Of a stretch of 64,000 nucleotides of DNA, positions 19,107 through 28,956 are shown piece after piece. The stretch is from Pseudoxanthomonas gei (GTDB taxonomy: Bacteria; Pseudomonadota; Gammaproteobacteria; Xanthomonadales; Xanthomonadaceae): the NCBI RefSeq assembly GCF_010119615.1, contig NZ_QOVG01000001.1:434001-498000 (forward strand), in the 5' to 3' direction. The notes beneath the pieces were generated by a model. That model had not been told where the DNA came from. It did no database searches and was given only the letters and a program-made list of their open reading frames with translations. Both the position numbers and the translations under genes were made by a program. The stretch's first letter is position 1, and each line of letters opens with the position of its first letter.

Positions 19107-19820
19107 TCAGGAATCCCTTGCGGCGCGCCAGCCCAGCCACAGCGCCCGCGGCGGCGCCAGGGTCGTGACAGGCTCCCCACTGCCCTTGAAACGCTGCAAC
19201 TGCGTGCGTGCCAGGGCCGACGCCAGGCGCCTGGGCAGCGGTCCGCTCGCGCGCGTGGGCCAGTGCTGCAACAGACGTGCGGCCCAGTCGGGTTGCGATG
19301 GCGCTGGCTGGGTTCCTGCCTGGACAGGTATCGCGGCTGCGCCAGCGCCTTCCAGTCGTGCCGCCAGCAATTGCGCGGCCACCGCAGTGGTCCAGCGGCC
19401 TGTTGCCGGGGGGGCAAACAGCACGCGCTCTACCTCGGCTATCGCCGTAGCCAATGGCATTGCCGTTTCGAAGGCCTGCTCCTCGTTGCGCGGCTGTTCG
19501 CGCAGGCGGATCAGGGCCGGCAGGGCCTCGGCCAGTTCGAACCAGGGCGCCCGGTGCGGCTCCAGCACCCGACCCAGTGGATGCCGCGAGCGCTGTTGCT
19601 GCCAGTCGCGCAATTCCTCGCCCCACCAGGCCAGCTTGGCGTCAGCCGGCAAGGGGTCGCCGGCGATGTTCATCGCATCGGTGAATTCCTGCAGCAGGGA
19701 GAACCAGGCCAGCGCCACGGGCCGCTGGGCCACCGGCACGAAAACCTCGACCACGCGCCATTCCGGCCAGCGGCTGCGCCATTTGTCCAGGAAACTGTCG
19801 AGTGCGGTGGTGTCGGTCAT
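19107..19820 (-). CDS. Degenerate squalene/phytoene synthase-like protein
   Basis: 237 residues, shorter than active phytoene synthases (about 290-300). The KLAWWGEELRDWQQQRSRHP stretch near residue 64 matches the conserved helix of the squalene/phytoene synthase superfamily. However, the two Asp-rich substrate motifs (DxxxD) are not recognisable; the first position reads SLLQEFTDAMN. It is probably a non-catalytic or repurposed family member, comparable to the NDUFAF6-type proteins, rather than a carotenoid enzyme. No crt genes are nearby. It is separated by about 75-100 nt from folE2 and the HAD phosphatase on the same strand. Confidence 0.65.
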   Translation of the reverse strand: MTDTTALDSFLDKWRSRWPEWRVVEVFVPVAQRPVALAWFSLLQEFTDAMNIAGDPLPADAKLAWWGEELRDWQQQRSRHPLGRVLEPHRAPWFELAEALPALIRLREQPRNEEQAFETAMPLATAIAEVERVLFAPPATGRWTTAVAAQLLAARLEGAGAAAIPVQAGTQPAPSQPDWAARLLQHWPTRASGPLPRRLASALARTQLQRFKGSGEPVTTLAPPRALWLGWRAARDS

Positions 19821-19917
19821 TTCGGGATGTTGGGAACTTCGTCGGTTGCGACTTCGGAATCAGATGCGGGCAAACCTGGCAGCGCATGGCCGGCCCAGGT
19901 CGCAGCTTGCGCAGCGC

Positions 19918-20595
19918 CTAAAGAGCCTGCGGCCAATTGCCGGCCTCAAGCAAGGCCGATGGCGATTCCAGCACGATGTCCGCACCCCACTGCGCGGGAT
20001 CTTCATGGTCCTGTCGATAACCCCACAAAGCCGCGATGCAGGGCATGCGCGCCGCGCGTGCGGCCTGGATGTCGCGTTCGTCGTCGCCTACGTACACGCA
20101 ATCGACCACCGCCATGCCCATGCGTTCGGCAGCCACCTGCAGCGGCAACGGATGCGGCTTCTTCTGGGCCAGCGTGTCGCCGCCGATCAGCACCGCGCAG
20201 CGTGATTCCCAGCCCAGCTGGGGAAGGATTTCGCGGGCCAGGTATTCAGGCTTGTTGGTCACGATGCCCCAGGCGCAACCTGACGCTTCCAGCGCCGCCA
20301 GCATCGGCTCGACATCATCGAACAGCACGCTGTGCCTGCCCAGTTCCTGCAGGTAGGTCTCCAGGAATGCGGGAACCATGCTTTCCCTGCCAGCCGTATC
20401 GAGATCCGCGAAAGCCGCGCCCAGCATGGCGCGTGCGCCCTTGGATACGTGCGGGCGAAGCTGCGACAAAGTCATGGGCGCCCTGCCCTGTGCCTGCAGC
20501 AGGCGATTGGCGGTGGCCAGCATGTCGGGGGCGCTGTCGAGCAGGGTGCCGTCGAGGTCGAACAGCGCTGCACGCGGGAACCGGGCAGGCGTCAT
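19918..20595 (-). CDS. mupP: HAD phosphatase: phosphoglycolate phosphatase-like, probably MupP
   Basis: 225-residue HAD hydrolase with the nucleophile motif [11 protein letters not shown] (Asp13, Asp15), IVTNKP as motif II and the late Asp pair in [14 protein letters not shown]. Sequence alone fits phosphoglycolate phosphatase (Gph). Context favours MupP, the N-acetylmuramic acid 6-phosphate phosphatase of the cell-wall recycling route. In Pseudomonas the MupP gene lies directly beside ubiG and the MTA deaminase gene, as here. It overlaps ubiG by 4 nt. The partners AmgK and MurU are not in this window, so the assignment is an inference. Confidence 0.75.
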   Translation of the reverse strand: MTPARFPRAALFDLDGTLLDSAPDMLATANRLLQAQGRAPMTLSQLRPHVSKGARAMLGAAFADLDTAGRESMVPAFLETYLQELGRHSVLFDDVEPMLAALEASGCAWGIVTNKPEYLAREILPQLGWESRCAVLIGGDTLAQKKPHPLPLQVAAERMGMAVVDCVYVGDDERDIQAARAARMPCIAALWGYRQDHEDPAQWGADIVLESPSALLEAGNWPQAL

Positions 20596-21314
20596 GCGGG
20601 CTTTCTGGCGCTGGCCAGGTAATTCACGTCGGTGCGACCGATGATCCGGGCCGCATTGCGCCAGGGTTCGTAGGCCAGCCCGCTGACATCCTCAAGCTGC
20701 AACCCGGCCTCCCGCAGCCAGCCGGCAAGCTCGGCCGGCTTGATGAAGTCCTGGTAGTGATGGGTACCCTTGGGCAGCAGGCCGGCCACGTATTCGGCGC
20801 CAACGATGGCCAGGGCGAAAGCGGCGGGGGTGCGGTTGAGCGTGGACACGAACAACTGCCCGCCCGGCTTCAACAAGGTGGCGCAGGCCGAGATGATCGC
20901 CGATGGATCGGGCACGTGCTCCAGCATTTCCATGCAGGTGATCGCATCGAAGCTGCCCGGGCGTTCCTGCGCCAGCGACTCCACCGATTGCAGCAGGTAA
21001 TCCACTTCGACCTTCGATTCCAGCCGGTGCAGCTTGGCAACCTTGATCAGTTCGGGCGCCAGGTCCGTTGCCGTCACCGCGGCGCCCTCCCGCGCCAGCG
21101 CCTCGCTGAGCAGGCCGGCGCCGCAGCCGACATCCAGCACCGTTGCGCCGTTCAAGGTGACTCGCTGTTTGACGTAATCCAGCCGTACCGGATTGAGCGC
21201 ATGCAGCGGCTTCTGTGGGCCCTGCGGATCCCACCAGCGATTGGCCAACGCGCCGAATTTATCCAGTTCGGCCTGGTCGAAGTTGTCGGGAGCCTGGGCC
21301 GTGGAACTGTTCAT
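20592..21314 (-). CDS. ubiG: Ubiquinone biosynthesis O-methyltransferase
   Basis: SAM-dependent methyltransferase performing both O-methylations of ubiquinone synthesis. 240 residues from the ATG at 21314. SAM motif I is [15 protein letters not shown] near residue 62. The UbiG-typical [20 protein letters not shown] precedes it, and motif II lies around [11 protein letters not shown]. It ends with a 4-nt overlap into the HAD phosphatase gene and lies 40 nt downstream of the deaminase gene. An ATG 11 codons upstream is possible but lacks conservation. Confidence 0.94.
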   Translation of the reverse strand: MNSSTAQAPDNFDQAELDKFGALANRWWDPQGPQKPLHALNPVRLDYVKQRVTLNGATVLDVGCGAGLLSEALAREGAAVTATDLAPELIKVAKLHRLESKVEVDYLLQSVESLAQERPGSFDAITCMEMLEHVPDPSAIISACATLLKPGGQLFVSTLNRTPAAFALAIVGAEYVAGLLPKGTHHYQDFIKPAELAGWLREAGLQLEDVSGLAYEPWRNAARIIGRTDVNYLASARKPA

Positions 21315-21354
21315 GCGGTAGGTCCTTGTGGGTTCGTTTTCCATGAAGCCATGT

Positions 21355-22695
21355 TCAACGCAGGACCCCGGCAATCCGCGACTGCCATTGCCTGGCGTTG
21401 GCGATGATGCCCGGCATGTCCATGTCGACCAGTTCACGCGCGCGCAACCGGGACTTGCCGGCGATCCACACATCACTGACCTGGTGGCGACCGGTGGCAT
21501 AGATCAGCTGGGAAACCACGTGATGCAGAGGCTGGGTTTCCAGCGCCGACAGGTCCACGCAGACCAGATCGGCCTGCTTGCCCGGCTCGATGGAGCCGAC
21601 CAGGTGATCGAACCCCATCGCCTTCGCCCCGCCCAGAGTGGCCGCACGCAAGGCGCTGAAGCCGTCGAAGCCGGCCGCATCGTCGGCCACGGCCTTGGCC
21701 AGCAGGGCCGCCGTGCGGGTTTCGCCGAACATGTCCAGGTCGTTGTTGCTGGCCACGCCGTCGGTGCCGATCGCCAGGTTGACACCGGCGCGTTGCAGCG
21801 CGCAGGCCGGGCAAAAACCCGAGGCCAGCTTGAGGTTGGATTCCGGGCAGTGCACCACCGAGACGCCGCGCTCGGCACAGAGATGGATTTCCGCGTCGGT
21901 CAGCTGGGTCATGTGCACGGCGATCAGGCGGTCGTTGATCAGGCCCAGCCGGTCCAGGCGCGCGATCGGGCGTTGGCCATGTTTGTCCTGCGACTGCGCC
22001 ACTTCCTGGGCGGTTTCGTGCAGATGCAGGTGCACGGGCACGTCCAGCTGGTCGGCCAGCATGCGGACATGTTCGAAATTGGCGTCCGACACCGTGTAGG
22101 GGGCATGGGGCGCAAACGCAGTGGCGATGAGGGCGTCGTCGCGCCATTGGTCATGGACCTCCCCCGCCCGATCGAAATACTCGGCGTCCGAGCTGGCCCA
22201 GGCGGTGGGGAAATCGATCACCGGCAAACCGACACGCGCGCGAAAACCATGGCGCTTGTAGGTGGCGGCCTGCACGTCGGGGAAGAAATAGTTTTCATTG
22301 CAGCAGGTGGTGCCGCCACGCAGCATTTCGGCGATGGCCAGGGTGACGCCGTCGGCGACGAATTCCGGCCCCATCACGGCGGCCTCGATCGGCCAGATGT
22401 GTTCCTGCAGCCAGACTTTCAGCGGCAGGTCGTCGGCGACGCCGCGCAGCAGGGTCATCGGGTTGTGGACGTGGGCGTTGACCATGCCGGGAATCAAGGC
22501 CGCGTCCGGCCGCGCGACCACTTCGCGCGCCGCGAATCGCAGCCGGGCCTCCGCGATTGGCAGGATCGCCACGATTTCGCTGCCTGACACGGCCACGGCA
22601 TGGTCTTCCAGCACTATCCCGTGCGGGACCACTGGGACGACGAAGCCGGCTTCGATGAGGAGGTCGCAGGGTTGGGGTTGGAGGTGGTCGGTCAT
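21355..22695 (-). CDS. mtaD: TRZ/ATZ-family 5'-methylthioadenosine / S-adenosylhomocysteine deaminase
   Basis: Amidohydrolase that deaminates methylthioadenosine and related nucleosides, salvaging the by-products of SAM use. 446 residues from the ATG at 22695. Metal motifs: [13 protein letters not shown] near residue 67, [11 protein letters not shown] near 200, [10 protein letters not shown] near 235, and the late Asp in [17 protein letters not shown]. It is beside ubiG, a SAM-consuming enzyme, matching the arrangement in Pseudomonas where the orthologous product was shown to be an MTA deaminase. A reading frame extends far upstream through the 135-bp repeats; that part is not protein-coding. 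Confidence 0.88.
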   Translation of the reverse strand: MTDHLQPQPCDLLIEAGFVVPVVPHGIVLEDHAVAVSGSEIVAILPIAEARLRFAAREVVARPDAALIPGMVNAHVHNPMTLLRGVADDLPLKVWLQEHIWPIEAAVMGPEFVADGVTLAIAEMLRGGTTCCNENYFFPDVQAATYKRHGFRARVGLPVIDFPTAWASSDAEYFDRAGEVHDQWRDDALIATAFAPHAPYTVSDANFEHVRMLADQLDVPVHLHLHETAQEVAQSQDKHGQRPIARLDRLGLINDRLIAVHMTQLTDAEIHLCAERGVSVVHCPESNLKLASGFCPACALQRAGVNLAIGTDGVASNNDLDMFGETRTAALLAKAVADDAAGFDGFSALRAATLGGAKAMGFDHLVGSIEPGKQADLVCVDLSALETQPLHHVVSQLIYATGRHQVSDVWIAGKSRLRARELVDMDMPGIIANARQWQSRIAGVLR

Positions 22696-22726
22696 GCGAG
22701 GCACTCGTGACAGGCCGAAATGCTGT

Positions 22727-23054
22727 ATGACCAGCCATGCGGCTGTTGAAAGCCCCGCCTGCGCGGGGATGACGATCTGGCAAAACCGTGCGCGTTGCGC
22801 ACGGGCCAGCTGCATCGGCTTGGCCACATCGCCCGACGCTCGTTCAAGGCCACGTCGCTGGATGACCAGCCATGCGGCTGTTGAAAGCCCCGCCTGCGCG
22901 GGGATGACGAGCTGGCAAAACCGTGCGCGTTGCGCACGGGCCAGCTGCATCGGCTTGGCCACATCGCCCGACGCTCGTTCAAGGCCACGTCGCTGGATCC
23001 CCGCCTGCGCGGGGATGACGAGCTGGCAAAACCGTGCGCGTCGCGCACGGGCCA
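22727..23054. repeat. Tandem 135-bp repeat (2.5 copies) carrying a CCCCGCCTGCGCGGGG palindrome
   Basis: This stretch between mtaD and efp has no gene. The palindrome CCCCGCCTGCGCGGGG starts at 22753, 22888 and 22999. The first two units are 135 bp and almost identical; the third has lost 24 bp (ACCAGCCATGCGGCTGTTGAAAGC-like segment) and stops inside the unit. A second inverted repeat, CCGTGCGCGTTGCGCACGG, lies in each unit. The palindrome plus GATGAC is the common dispersed element whose spurious translation reads VIPAQAGIQ. Confidence 0.9.
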
Positions 23055-23059
23055 GATCG

Positions 23060-23626
23060 TCACTTGACTCTTGACTCGTATTCGCCGGTGCGGGTGTTGA
23101 CCTTGATGATCTCGTCCTGGCTGACGAACAGCGGCACGCGGACCACGGCGCCGGTTTCCAGGGTGGCTGGTTTGCCGCCGCCGCCGGAGGTGTCACCGCG
23201 CACGCCGGGGTCGGTCTCGACGATCTTCAGCTCCACGAAGTTGGGCGGGGTCACCTGGATCGGCACGCCGTTCCACAGGGTCACCACGCAGAGTTCCTCG
23301 CCCTTCAGGTACTTGGAGGCATCACCCACGCCGGTCTTGTCGGCCTGGACCTGCTCGAAGCTTTCCGGCTGCATGAAGTGCCAGTACTCGCCATCGGCGT
23401 AGAGGAACTGCATGTCGGTGTCGACCACGTCGGCAGCTTCCAGGTCGTCGGTCGCCTTCATGGTCAGCTCCACCACCCGTCCGGACTTGATGAAGCGGTA
23501 CTTCAGGCGGGTAAAGGCCTGGCCCTTGCCGGGCTTGACGTACTCGGTCTCGGTGATGACGCAGGGTTCGTTGTTGACCAGGATCTTCATCCCGTTCTTG
23601 ACATCGTTCATGCCGTAACTGGCCAT
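23060..23626 (-). CDS. efp: Elongation factor P
   Basis: Relieves ribosome stalling at polyproline sequences. 188 residues, the exact family length, from the ATG at 23626, with an AGGAG Shine-Dalgarno nearby on the minus strand (CCAGGAGCTTTGC). Lys34 in VKPGKGQAF is the residue that receives beta-lysine in EF-P proteins of this subtype. The divergent neighbour is epmB, whose product makes (R)-beta-lysine for this modification, which supports the lysyl type rather than rhamnosyl type. The lysyl-ligase epmA is outside the window. Confidence 0.96.
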   Translation of the reverse strand: MASYGMNDVKNGMKILVNNEPCVITETEYVKPGKGQAFTRLKYRFIKSGRVVELTMKATDDLEAADVVDTDMQFLYADGEYWHFMQPESFEQVQADKTGVGDASKYLKGEELCVVTLWNGVPIQVTPPNFVELKIVETDPGVRGDTSGGGGKPATLETGAVVRVPLFVSQDEIIKVNTRTGEYESRVK

Positions 23627-23677
23627 GCAAAGCTCCTGGAGATGGGGCAAGCCCGCCGCGTATCGTGGCCGGCCGGA

Positions 23678-23683
23678 TAGAAT
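23678..23683 (+). promoter_or_regulatory. Candidate -10 box for epmB
   Basis: TAGAAT lies 46 nt upstream of the epmB ATG, inside GGCCGGATAGAATGGG, the same form seen before cysS and phaB. No clear -35 element accompanies it. Confidence 0.35.
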
Positions 23684-23728
23684 GGGAAGCCCGCCGGGAC
23701 CGGCAGGCGCTTGTTTTTCAGACCGCCA

Positions 23729-24763
23729 ATGATACCTGCAGCCGCCATTTCCCCGCACCTCATACTCCCGGATGCCGTCCCCTCCGAACCCGTCCGCTGG
23801 CAACAGCTGTGGCGCGAGGCAGTACGCGATCCGCGCGAGCTGCTCGCCCTGCTCGGCCTGGGGGCACTGGCGGACCGCATCTCCGACGAGGCCGCGGGGC
23901 AGTTCCCGCTGCGGGTGCCGCGTGGTTTCGTGGCCCGCATGCGCCATGGCGATCCCGATGACCCCCTGCTTCGCCAGGTACTGCCGCTGGACGAGGAAAT
24001 GGGCGTCAGAGCGGGTTTCTCGCTGGACGCAGTGGGCGATGCCGCCGCCCGTACCGGGACCGGCCTGCTGCAGAAGTACCGGGGGCGCGCGCTGCTCGTG
24101 GCCACAGGCAGCTGCGCGATCAACTGCCGCTATTGCTTCCGCCGCCACTTTCCCTACGCCGCTGAAACCGCCGCCCGCGACGGCTGGCGCGAGACGGTGG
24201 AGGTCATCCGGGGCGACCGCAGCATCGAGGAAGTGATCCTGTCCGGCGGCGATCCGCTGTCGCTGGCCACCTCCAAGCTGGCCGAACTGACCGCGGAGCT
24301 GGAAGGCATCGCCCACATCAGGCGTCTGCGCATCCACACCCGGCTGCCGGTGGTCCTGCCCGAGCGCGTGGACCAGGACCTGCTGCAGTGGCTGCAGCGC
24401 GTGCCCTGGCCGGTGGCCATCGTGCTGCACGCCAACCATGCCAACGAGTTCGATGCCGCCGTCGACGCGGCACTGGCTAGGCTGCGTTCCAGCGGCGCGC
24501 TGTTGCTCAACCAGGCCGTGCTGCTGCGTGGTGTCAACGACAGCGCCGGGGCCCTGGCCGACCTCAGCGAGCGCAGCTTTGCCGCCGGCGTCCTGCCTTA
24601 TTACCTGCACCAGCTGGACCGTATCCAGGGTGCGGCCCACTTCGAAGTGTCCGACGACCAGGCCAAGGCCCTGCATGCGACGCTGGCAGCGCGGCTGTCC
24701 GGATACCTGGTGCCGAGGCTGGTGCGCGAGGTTGCCGGCGATAGCGGCAAGCGACCGCTGTAG
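23729..24763 (+). CDS. epmB: EF-P beta-lysylation protein EpmB (radical SAM lysine 2,3-aminomutase)
   Basis: Converts (S)-lysine to (R)-beta-lysine used to modify EF-P. 344 residues from the ATG at 23729. The radical-SAM cluster motif is CAINCRYC (Cys129, Cys133, Cys136). The following [11 protein letters not shown] and [14 protein letters not shown] stretches are typical of the aminomutase family. It is divergent from efp with only about 100 nt between the starts, so the pair may share a regulatory region. It is shorter than clostridial lysine aminomutases, as expected for EpmB. Confidence 0.93.
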   Translation: MIPAAAISPHLILPDAVPSEPVRWQQLWREAVRDPRELLALLGLGALADRISDEAAGQFPLRVPRGFVARMRHGDPDDPLLRQVLPLDEEMGVRAGFSLDAVGDAAARTGTGLLQKYRGRALLVATGSCAINCRYCFRRHFPYAAETAARDGWRETVEVIRGDRSIEEVILSGGDPLSLATSKLAELTAELEGIAHIRRLRIHTRLPVVLPERVDQDLLQWLQRVPWPVAIVLHANHANEFDAAVDAALARLRSSGALLLNQAVLLRGVNDSAGALADLSERSFAAGVLPYYLHQLDRIQGAAHFEVSDDQAKALHATLAARLSGYLVPRLVREVAGDSGKRPL

Positions 24764-24872
24764 GGTTCCCTTTGGCCTCAAAGGCGCGACTGGGGCCCCG
24801 TTCCGAAGCCGGGGCGATGGACGCTTCCGCACTCATCGTGTATTAAATCGGCTCCCCCGGCGGATGTGATGC

Positions 24873-26948
24873 ATGCAGATCGGCAAAGACACCACGATCC
24901 GGTTGATGATCGTAGACGACAGTGGCGAAGACGCAGAAGCCGTCGTCAGCGCGTTCCGCAATGGCGGCATTGCCATTCGCCCCCATCGCCCGCTCAATGC
25001 GGCGGAACTGGCCAGCACGCTGGCTTCCCAGCCCATCGACCTGGTGCTGGCCGCCAAGTCCTCGCAGGCCATTTCGCTGGAAGCGGTGCTGGCCCAGGTG
25101 GCGGCCAGCGGCAAGGACATCCCCGTGATCGCGCTGGCCGACAGCGTCGACGAGAACTCCCTGATCGGCGACCTGGCCCTGGGTGCGCGCGCCATCGCCA
25201 TGCGCGGGCGCTACGAACACCTGCTGAAGGTATTGCAGAACGAATGGACCGACCTGGAGGCGCGCCGCGCACTGCGCCTGCTCGAGGCCCAGCTGCGTGA
25301 AACCGAGCGCCGCTGCGATGCGCTGATCTCCTCTTCGCGCGATCCCATCGCCTACATCCACGAAGGCATGCACATCCGCGCCAACGAGGCCTACCTCGAG
25401 ATGTTCGGCTTCGAATCCTTCGAGGACGTCGAAGGCCTGTCCCTGCTGGACCTGGTGGCGCCGCAGTACGTGGCCGAGTTCAAGTTGCTGCTGAAGAAGC
25501 TGGCCAAGGGCGAGGCGCCACCACGCTTCGAGCTGGAAGCCCGCTCAATGGACGGCCAGAGCTTCCCGGCGGCGCTGGAGTTCGCCACCGCCACCTACGA
25601 AGGCGAATCCTGCGTGCAGGTGGTGTTCCGCCGGCGCGAATTCGAGCAGGATCCGGAACTGGCCCGCGAGGTCGAGGACCTGCGCCAGCGCGACATGGTC
25701 ACCGGCCTGCTGAATCGCTCCACCTTCCTGCATGCGCTGGAGGACGTGGTCAGCAAGATCGCCCACGGCGAAGGCAAGTACGCGCTGTTGCTGGTGGAAC
25801 CCGACCATTACCAGCGCCTGCTGCAGGACTTCGGCCTGGACTCGGCCGATGCCCTCATCTCCGGCTTGGCTGCCCGCCTGGTCGAGCACCTGGAGCCTGG
25901 CACCATCACCGCGCGCTTCGGCGAGCGCAGTTTCGCCGTCCTGCTCAAGGGCGACCATGCGCAGACGGCCGAACTCAGCGAGCGGGTGCTGGCGGCGTTC
26001 GCGTCCAACATGATCAACGTGGGCGCGCGCTCGGCGGTGATCACCGCCAGCATCGGCGGCGTGCAGATCGGCGAAAAGATCGCCACCGTCGGCCAGGTCC
26101 TGAACCGCGCCAGCGAGAGCCTTCAGAACGCCAGTGCACTGGGTGGCAACCGCAGCGAGATCTTCGACCCGGGCGCCGTCGACCGCGCCGAGGAAGAACG
26201 CGTGCAGAGCTGGGTCACGCTGATGCGCGAGTCACTGGAGAACGACGGCTTCCTGCTGCATTTCCAGCCGGTGGTCAGCCTGCAGGGCGAACCGGGCGAG
26301 CTCTACGAGGCCTTCCTGCGCCTGGAGAACAACGGCGAGCTGGTGCAGCCGCAAGCCTTCCTGGGCATCGCCGAGGACAACGGCATGCTGGATGCGCTGG
26401 ACCGCTGGGTGGTCAAGCGTTCCATCCAGATCATCGGCGAACGCATGCGCGGCGGCCACGACACTCGCATGCTGGTCAAGGTCAGCCCGTTCTCGTTCAC
26501 CGACGACCGCCTGTTGACCCTGATCGAACAGCAGCTCGCCGAACAGGCCGTGCCGGCCGACCGGTTGTGGCTGCAGGTACAGGAAGCCAAGGTGTTCACC
26601 AACCTGCGCCAGGCCCAGGTCTTCCTGGCCGGCACCACCCGCCTGGGCTGCAAGGTGGGGCTGGAAAAATTCGGTTCCGGGCTGGACTCGTTCCAGCTGC
26701 TGGCCCACTTCAAGCCGGCCTTCCTCAAGATCGACCGCAGCTTCACCGAAGACCAGGCCAAGATGACCGAGCATCAGCCGAAGATCCGCGAGATTGCCGC
26801 GCGGGCCCGCGCCGAAGGCATGCATACCATTGCCGAATTCGTGCAGGACGCGGCCACCATGAGCTTCCTGTTCGGCGCTGGCGTGGACTTCGTGGAGGGC
26901 TTCTTCCTGGCCTCGCCCTCGGCGACCATGAACTACGATTTCTCCTGA
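24873..26948 (+). CDS. fimX: FimX-like REC-PAS-GGDEF-EAL protein
   Basis: 691 residues: degenerate receiver (about 8-125, IRLMIVDDSGEDAE), PAS (about 145-255), GGDEF (about 270-430) and EAL (about 445-690). Both catalytic sites are altered: the GGDEF signature is Gly350-Glu-Arg-Ser-Phe, and EAL reads Glu479-Ala-Phe in YEAFLRL. The architecture, length and substitutions match FimX of Xanthomonas, a c-di-GMP-binding, non-catalytic protein that works with PilZ and PilB in type IV pilus assembly at the cell pole. No pil genes are nearby. A TATTAAAT sequence 26 nt upstream may be part of the promoter. Confidence 0.87.
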   Translation: MQIGKDTTIRLMIVDDSGEDAEAVVSAFRNGGIAIRPHRPLNAAELASTLASQPIDLVLAAKSSQAISLEAVLAQVAASGKDIPVIALADSVDENSLIGDLALGARAIAMRGRYEHLLKVLQNEWTDLEARRALRLLEAQLRETERRCDALISSSRDPIAYIHEGMHIRANEAYLEMFGFESFEDVEGLSLLDLVAPQYVAEFKLLLKKLAKGEAPPRFELEARSMDGQSFPAALEFATATYEGESCVQVVFRRREFEQDPELAREVEDLRQRDMVTGLLNRSTFLHALEDVVSKIAHGEGKYALLLVEPDHYQRLLQDFGLDSADALISGLAARLVEHLEPGTITARFGERSFAVLLKGDHAQTAELSERVLAAFASNMINVGARSAVITASIGGVQIGEKIATVGQVLNRASESLQNASALGGNRSEIFDPGAVDRAEEERVQSWVTLMRESLENDGFLLHFQPVVSLQGEPGELYEAFLRLENNGELVQPQAFLGIAEDNGMLDALDRWVVKRSIQIIGERMRGGHDTRMLVKVSPFSFTDDRLLTLIEQQLAEQAVPADRLWLQVQEAKVFTNLRQAQVFLAGTTRLGCKVGLEKFGSGLDSFQLLAHFKPAFLKIDRSFTEDQAKMTEHQPKIREIAARARAEGMHTIAEFVQDAATMSFLFGAGVDFVEGFFLASPSATMNYDFS

Positions 26949-26960
26949 ATGATCGCAAGC

Positions 26961-26991
26961 AGAAAGCCCGCCTTGCGGCGGGCTTTTTTTT
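26961..26991 (+). terminator. Rho-independent terminator after fimX
   Basis: AAAGCCCGCCTTGCGGCGGGC folds into a strong stem and is followed by eight T residues. It lies 13 nt after the fimX stop and before the convergent htpX. Confidence 0.92.
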
Positions 26992-27014
26992 GCCTGGAGA
27001 AAAGACAGGCGCGT

Positions 27015-27914
27015 CTAGCGGACGGTGCCGGCCTGGACCGTGGCGGTGGCCTGCTGGCGCAACGCCGCGATTCGTTCCTGCATGGGTGGATGGCTGAGGA
27101 ACAGTTTCTTCAGGCCCTGGCCGATGCCCCCGGCAATACCGAAGGCTTCGACCTGCGCCGGCAAGGTGCTGGGGCGGTGGCTGGCTTCCAGGCGCTCCAG
27201 CGCCGCGATCATCTTTGCGCGTCCCGCCAGCGAGGCGCCGCCCGCATCGGCCCTGAATTCACGCCGGCGTGAGAACCACATCGCGATCATCGTCGCGAAC
27301 AGGCCCAGCACCATTTCCAGCACCATCACGATCAGGAAATAGGCCAGGCCGGGCCCGCGGCTTTCCCGGTTGCCCGACAGGTAGCTGTCGATGATGCCGC
27401 CGACCACACGCGCCAGCACGATCACGAAGGTGTTGAGCACGCCTTGCAGGAGCGCCATGGTGACCATGTCGCCGTTGGCCACATGGCTGATTTCATGGCC
27501 CAGCACGGCCTCGGCTTCGTCGCGGCTCATGCTGCGCAGCAGGCCGGTTGATACCGCCACCAGCGCCTTGTTGCGGTTGGCGCCCGTGGCAAAGGCGTTG
27601 ATCTCGGGCGCATCGTAAACCGCGACTTCGGGCACGCCGATGTCTGCGGCCAGCGCCTGGCGTTGCACGGTGGCCAGCAGCCACTGCTCGCCCTCGTTGC
27701 GCGGCTGGGTAATGACCTGGGCGCCGGTCGCGCGCTTGGCCATGGTCTTGGACAACAGCAGCGAAATGATCGAGCCGCCGAAGCCGAAGATCGCCGCCAT
27801 CACCAGCAGGCCGCTCATCTGGCCGGGATGCACGCCCAGCAGGGACATGACCACGCCCGCCAGCAGCAGGACCGCAAGGTTGGTAGCCAGGAACAGGGCG
27901 ACGCGATTGAACAC
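27015..27914 (-). CDS. htpX: Membrane zinc metalloprotease HtpX
   Basis: Inner-membrane quality-control protease of family M48 that degrades misfolded membrane proteins, partnering FtsH. 299 residues, two N-terminal transmembrane segments (about 8-27 and 35-55) and a second pair around 155-215. The zinc motif is His140-Glu-Ile-Ser-His144, with the third ligand in the [11 protein letters not shown] region. It is divergent from gluQ. In many bacteria htpX is under Cpx or heat-shock control; no such site was recognised. Confidence 0.94.
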   Translation of the reverse strand: MFNRVALFLATNLAVLLLAGVVMSLLGVHPGQMSGLLVMAAIFGFGGSIISLLLSKTMAKRATGAQVITQPRNEGEQWLLATVQRQALAADIGVPEVAVYDAPEINAFATGANRNKALVAVSTGLLRSMSRDEAEAVLGHEISHVANGDMVTMALLQGVLNTFVIVLARVVGGIIDSYLSGNRESRGPGLAYFLIVMVLEMVLGLFATMIAMWFSRRREFRADAGGASLAGRAKMIAALERLEASHRPSTLPAQVEAFGIAGGIGQGLKKLFLSHPPMQERIAALRQQATATVQAGTVR

Positions 27915-28035
27915 GGGGGAACTCCAGTTGATCCGGGGGCACGGCCGAGGTCATCAACCACGGCCATTGCGATCTGCGGCTGGGCGCCAGTGAATTCAAG
28001 CAGCCAGCTGACTGGTGATTCAGTTTTTGCCGATA

Positions 28036-28956
28036 ATGCCGGCGATGCCGGACAGCCCTTCCTATCGCGGACGTTTCGCGCCCTCGCCCACCGGACCGCT
28101 GCACTTCGGCTCGCTCACCACGGCACTGGGCAGCTGGTTGCTGGCGCGCCACGCGCACGGCCAATGGTGGGTGCGGGTGGAAGACCTGGATCCCCCTCGC
28201 GAAATAGAAGGTGCGGCCGCCGGGCAACTGGCCGCCCTGCGTGCCTTTGGCCTGCACACCGACGCGCCCGTCGAATCACAAAGCCAGCGCGGCGCGCTCT
28301 ACCAGTCCGCGGTCGACCGGCTGCTGGACGAGGGCAAGGCCTTCCTCTGTCAATGCAGCCGGTCGGACCTCGCGGCCCACGACGGCATCCACCATCATTG
28401 CCTTGGCAGGGGCAAGCGTGCTGGCAAGGCCATACGACTGCGGGTACCGGAAGGCGCGCGGATTTCATTCGTCGATGGCCTGCAGGGCAGCATCACCCAG
28501 GACCTCTGGCGGGACGTGGGAGATTTCGTCCTGAAACGCTCGGACGGATTGTGGGCCTACCAGTTGGCGGTGGTCGTGGACGATGCGGACCAGGGCATGA
28601 CCGATATCGTCCGCGGCGCCGACCTGCTCGACTCGACGCCCCGCCAGATCCTGCTGCAGCAGGCACTCGAGCTGACGACACCTCGTTACCTGCACCTGCC
28701 CGTCATCACCGATGCAGGGGGCAACAAGTTGTCCAAGTCATCCGCAGCGATCCCCGTCGACGCCCTTGCGCCGTTGCCGGCCCTGCACGCCGCGTGGCGG
28801 GCACTGGGACAAACCGGGTTGCCAGGCCGGGCCGCGAATGACGTCGCTTCCTTCCTGGCAATCGCACGGACGTGTTTTGCCCCCGCACAACTCCCCCGCA
28901 GCCGCAGCATCCCACTCGCTGCAGTGCACAACGAGACTGACACCAACGCTGTCTAG
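28036..28956 (+). CDS. gluQ: Glutamyl-Q tRNA(Asp) synthetase
   Basis: Class I synthetase fragment-like enzyme that attaches glutamate to queuosine in the tRNA-Asp anticodon. 306 residues from the ATG at 28036, lacking the anticodon-binding domain of GltX, as expected. The HIGH-equivalent is FAPSPTGPLHFGSL, the zinc site includes CQCSRSDL and HHHCLGRG, and the KMSKS-equivalent is KLSKSSAA. A GTG at 28015 or an ATG at 28045 are alternative starts; no strong Shine-Dalgarno decides between them. In enterobacteria gluQ often follows dksA; here it does not. Confidence 0.9.
   Translation: MPAMPDSPSYRGRFAPSPTGPLHFGSLTTALGSWLLARHAHGQWWVRVEDLDPPREIEGAAAGQLAALRAFGLHTDAPVESQSQRGALYQSAVDRLLDEGKAFLCQCSRSDLAAHDGIHHHCLGRGKRAGKAIRLRVPEGARISFVDGLQGSITQDLWRDVGDFVLKRSDGLWAYQLAVVVDDADQGMTDIVRGADLLDSTPRQILLQQALELTTPRYLHLPVITDAGGNKLSKSSAAIPVDALAPLPALHAAWRALGQTGLPGRAANDVASFLAIARTCFAPAQLPRSRSIPLAAVHNETDTNAV

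Noticed and set aside
18819-21407. Very long plus-strand open frame (over 860 codons) across folE2, the phosphatase and ubiG
   Set aside because: It is antisense to four recognisable genes, has no family similarity and reflects the lack of stop codons in high-GC DNA.
22696-23196. N-terminal extension of the deaminase through the tandem repeat
   Set aside because: The added residues repeat VIPAQAG-type text, the known spurious translation of a palindromic element; the conserved protein starts at 22695.
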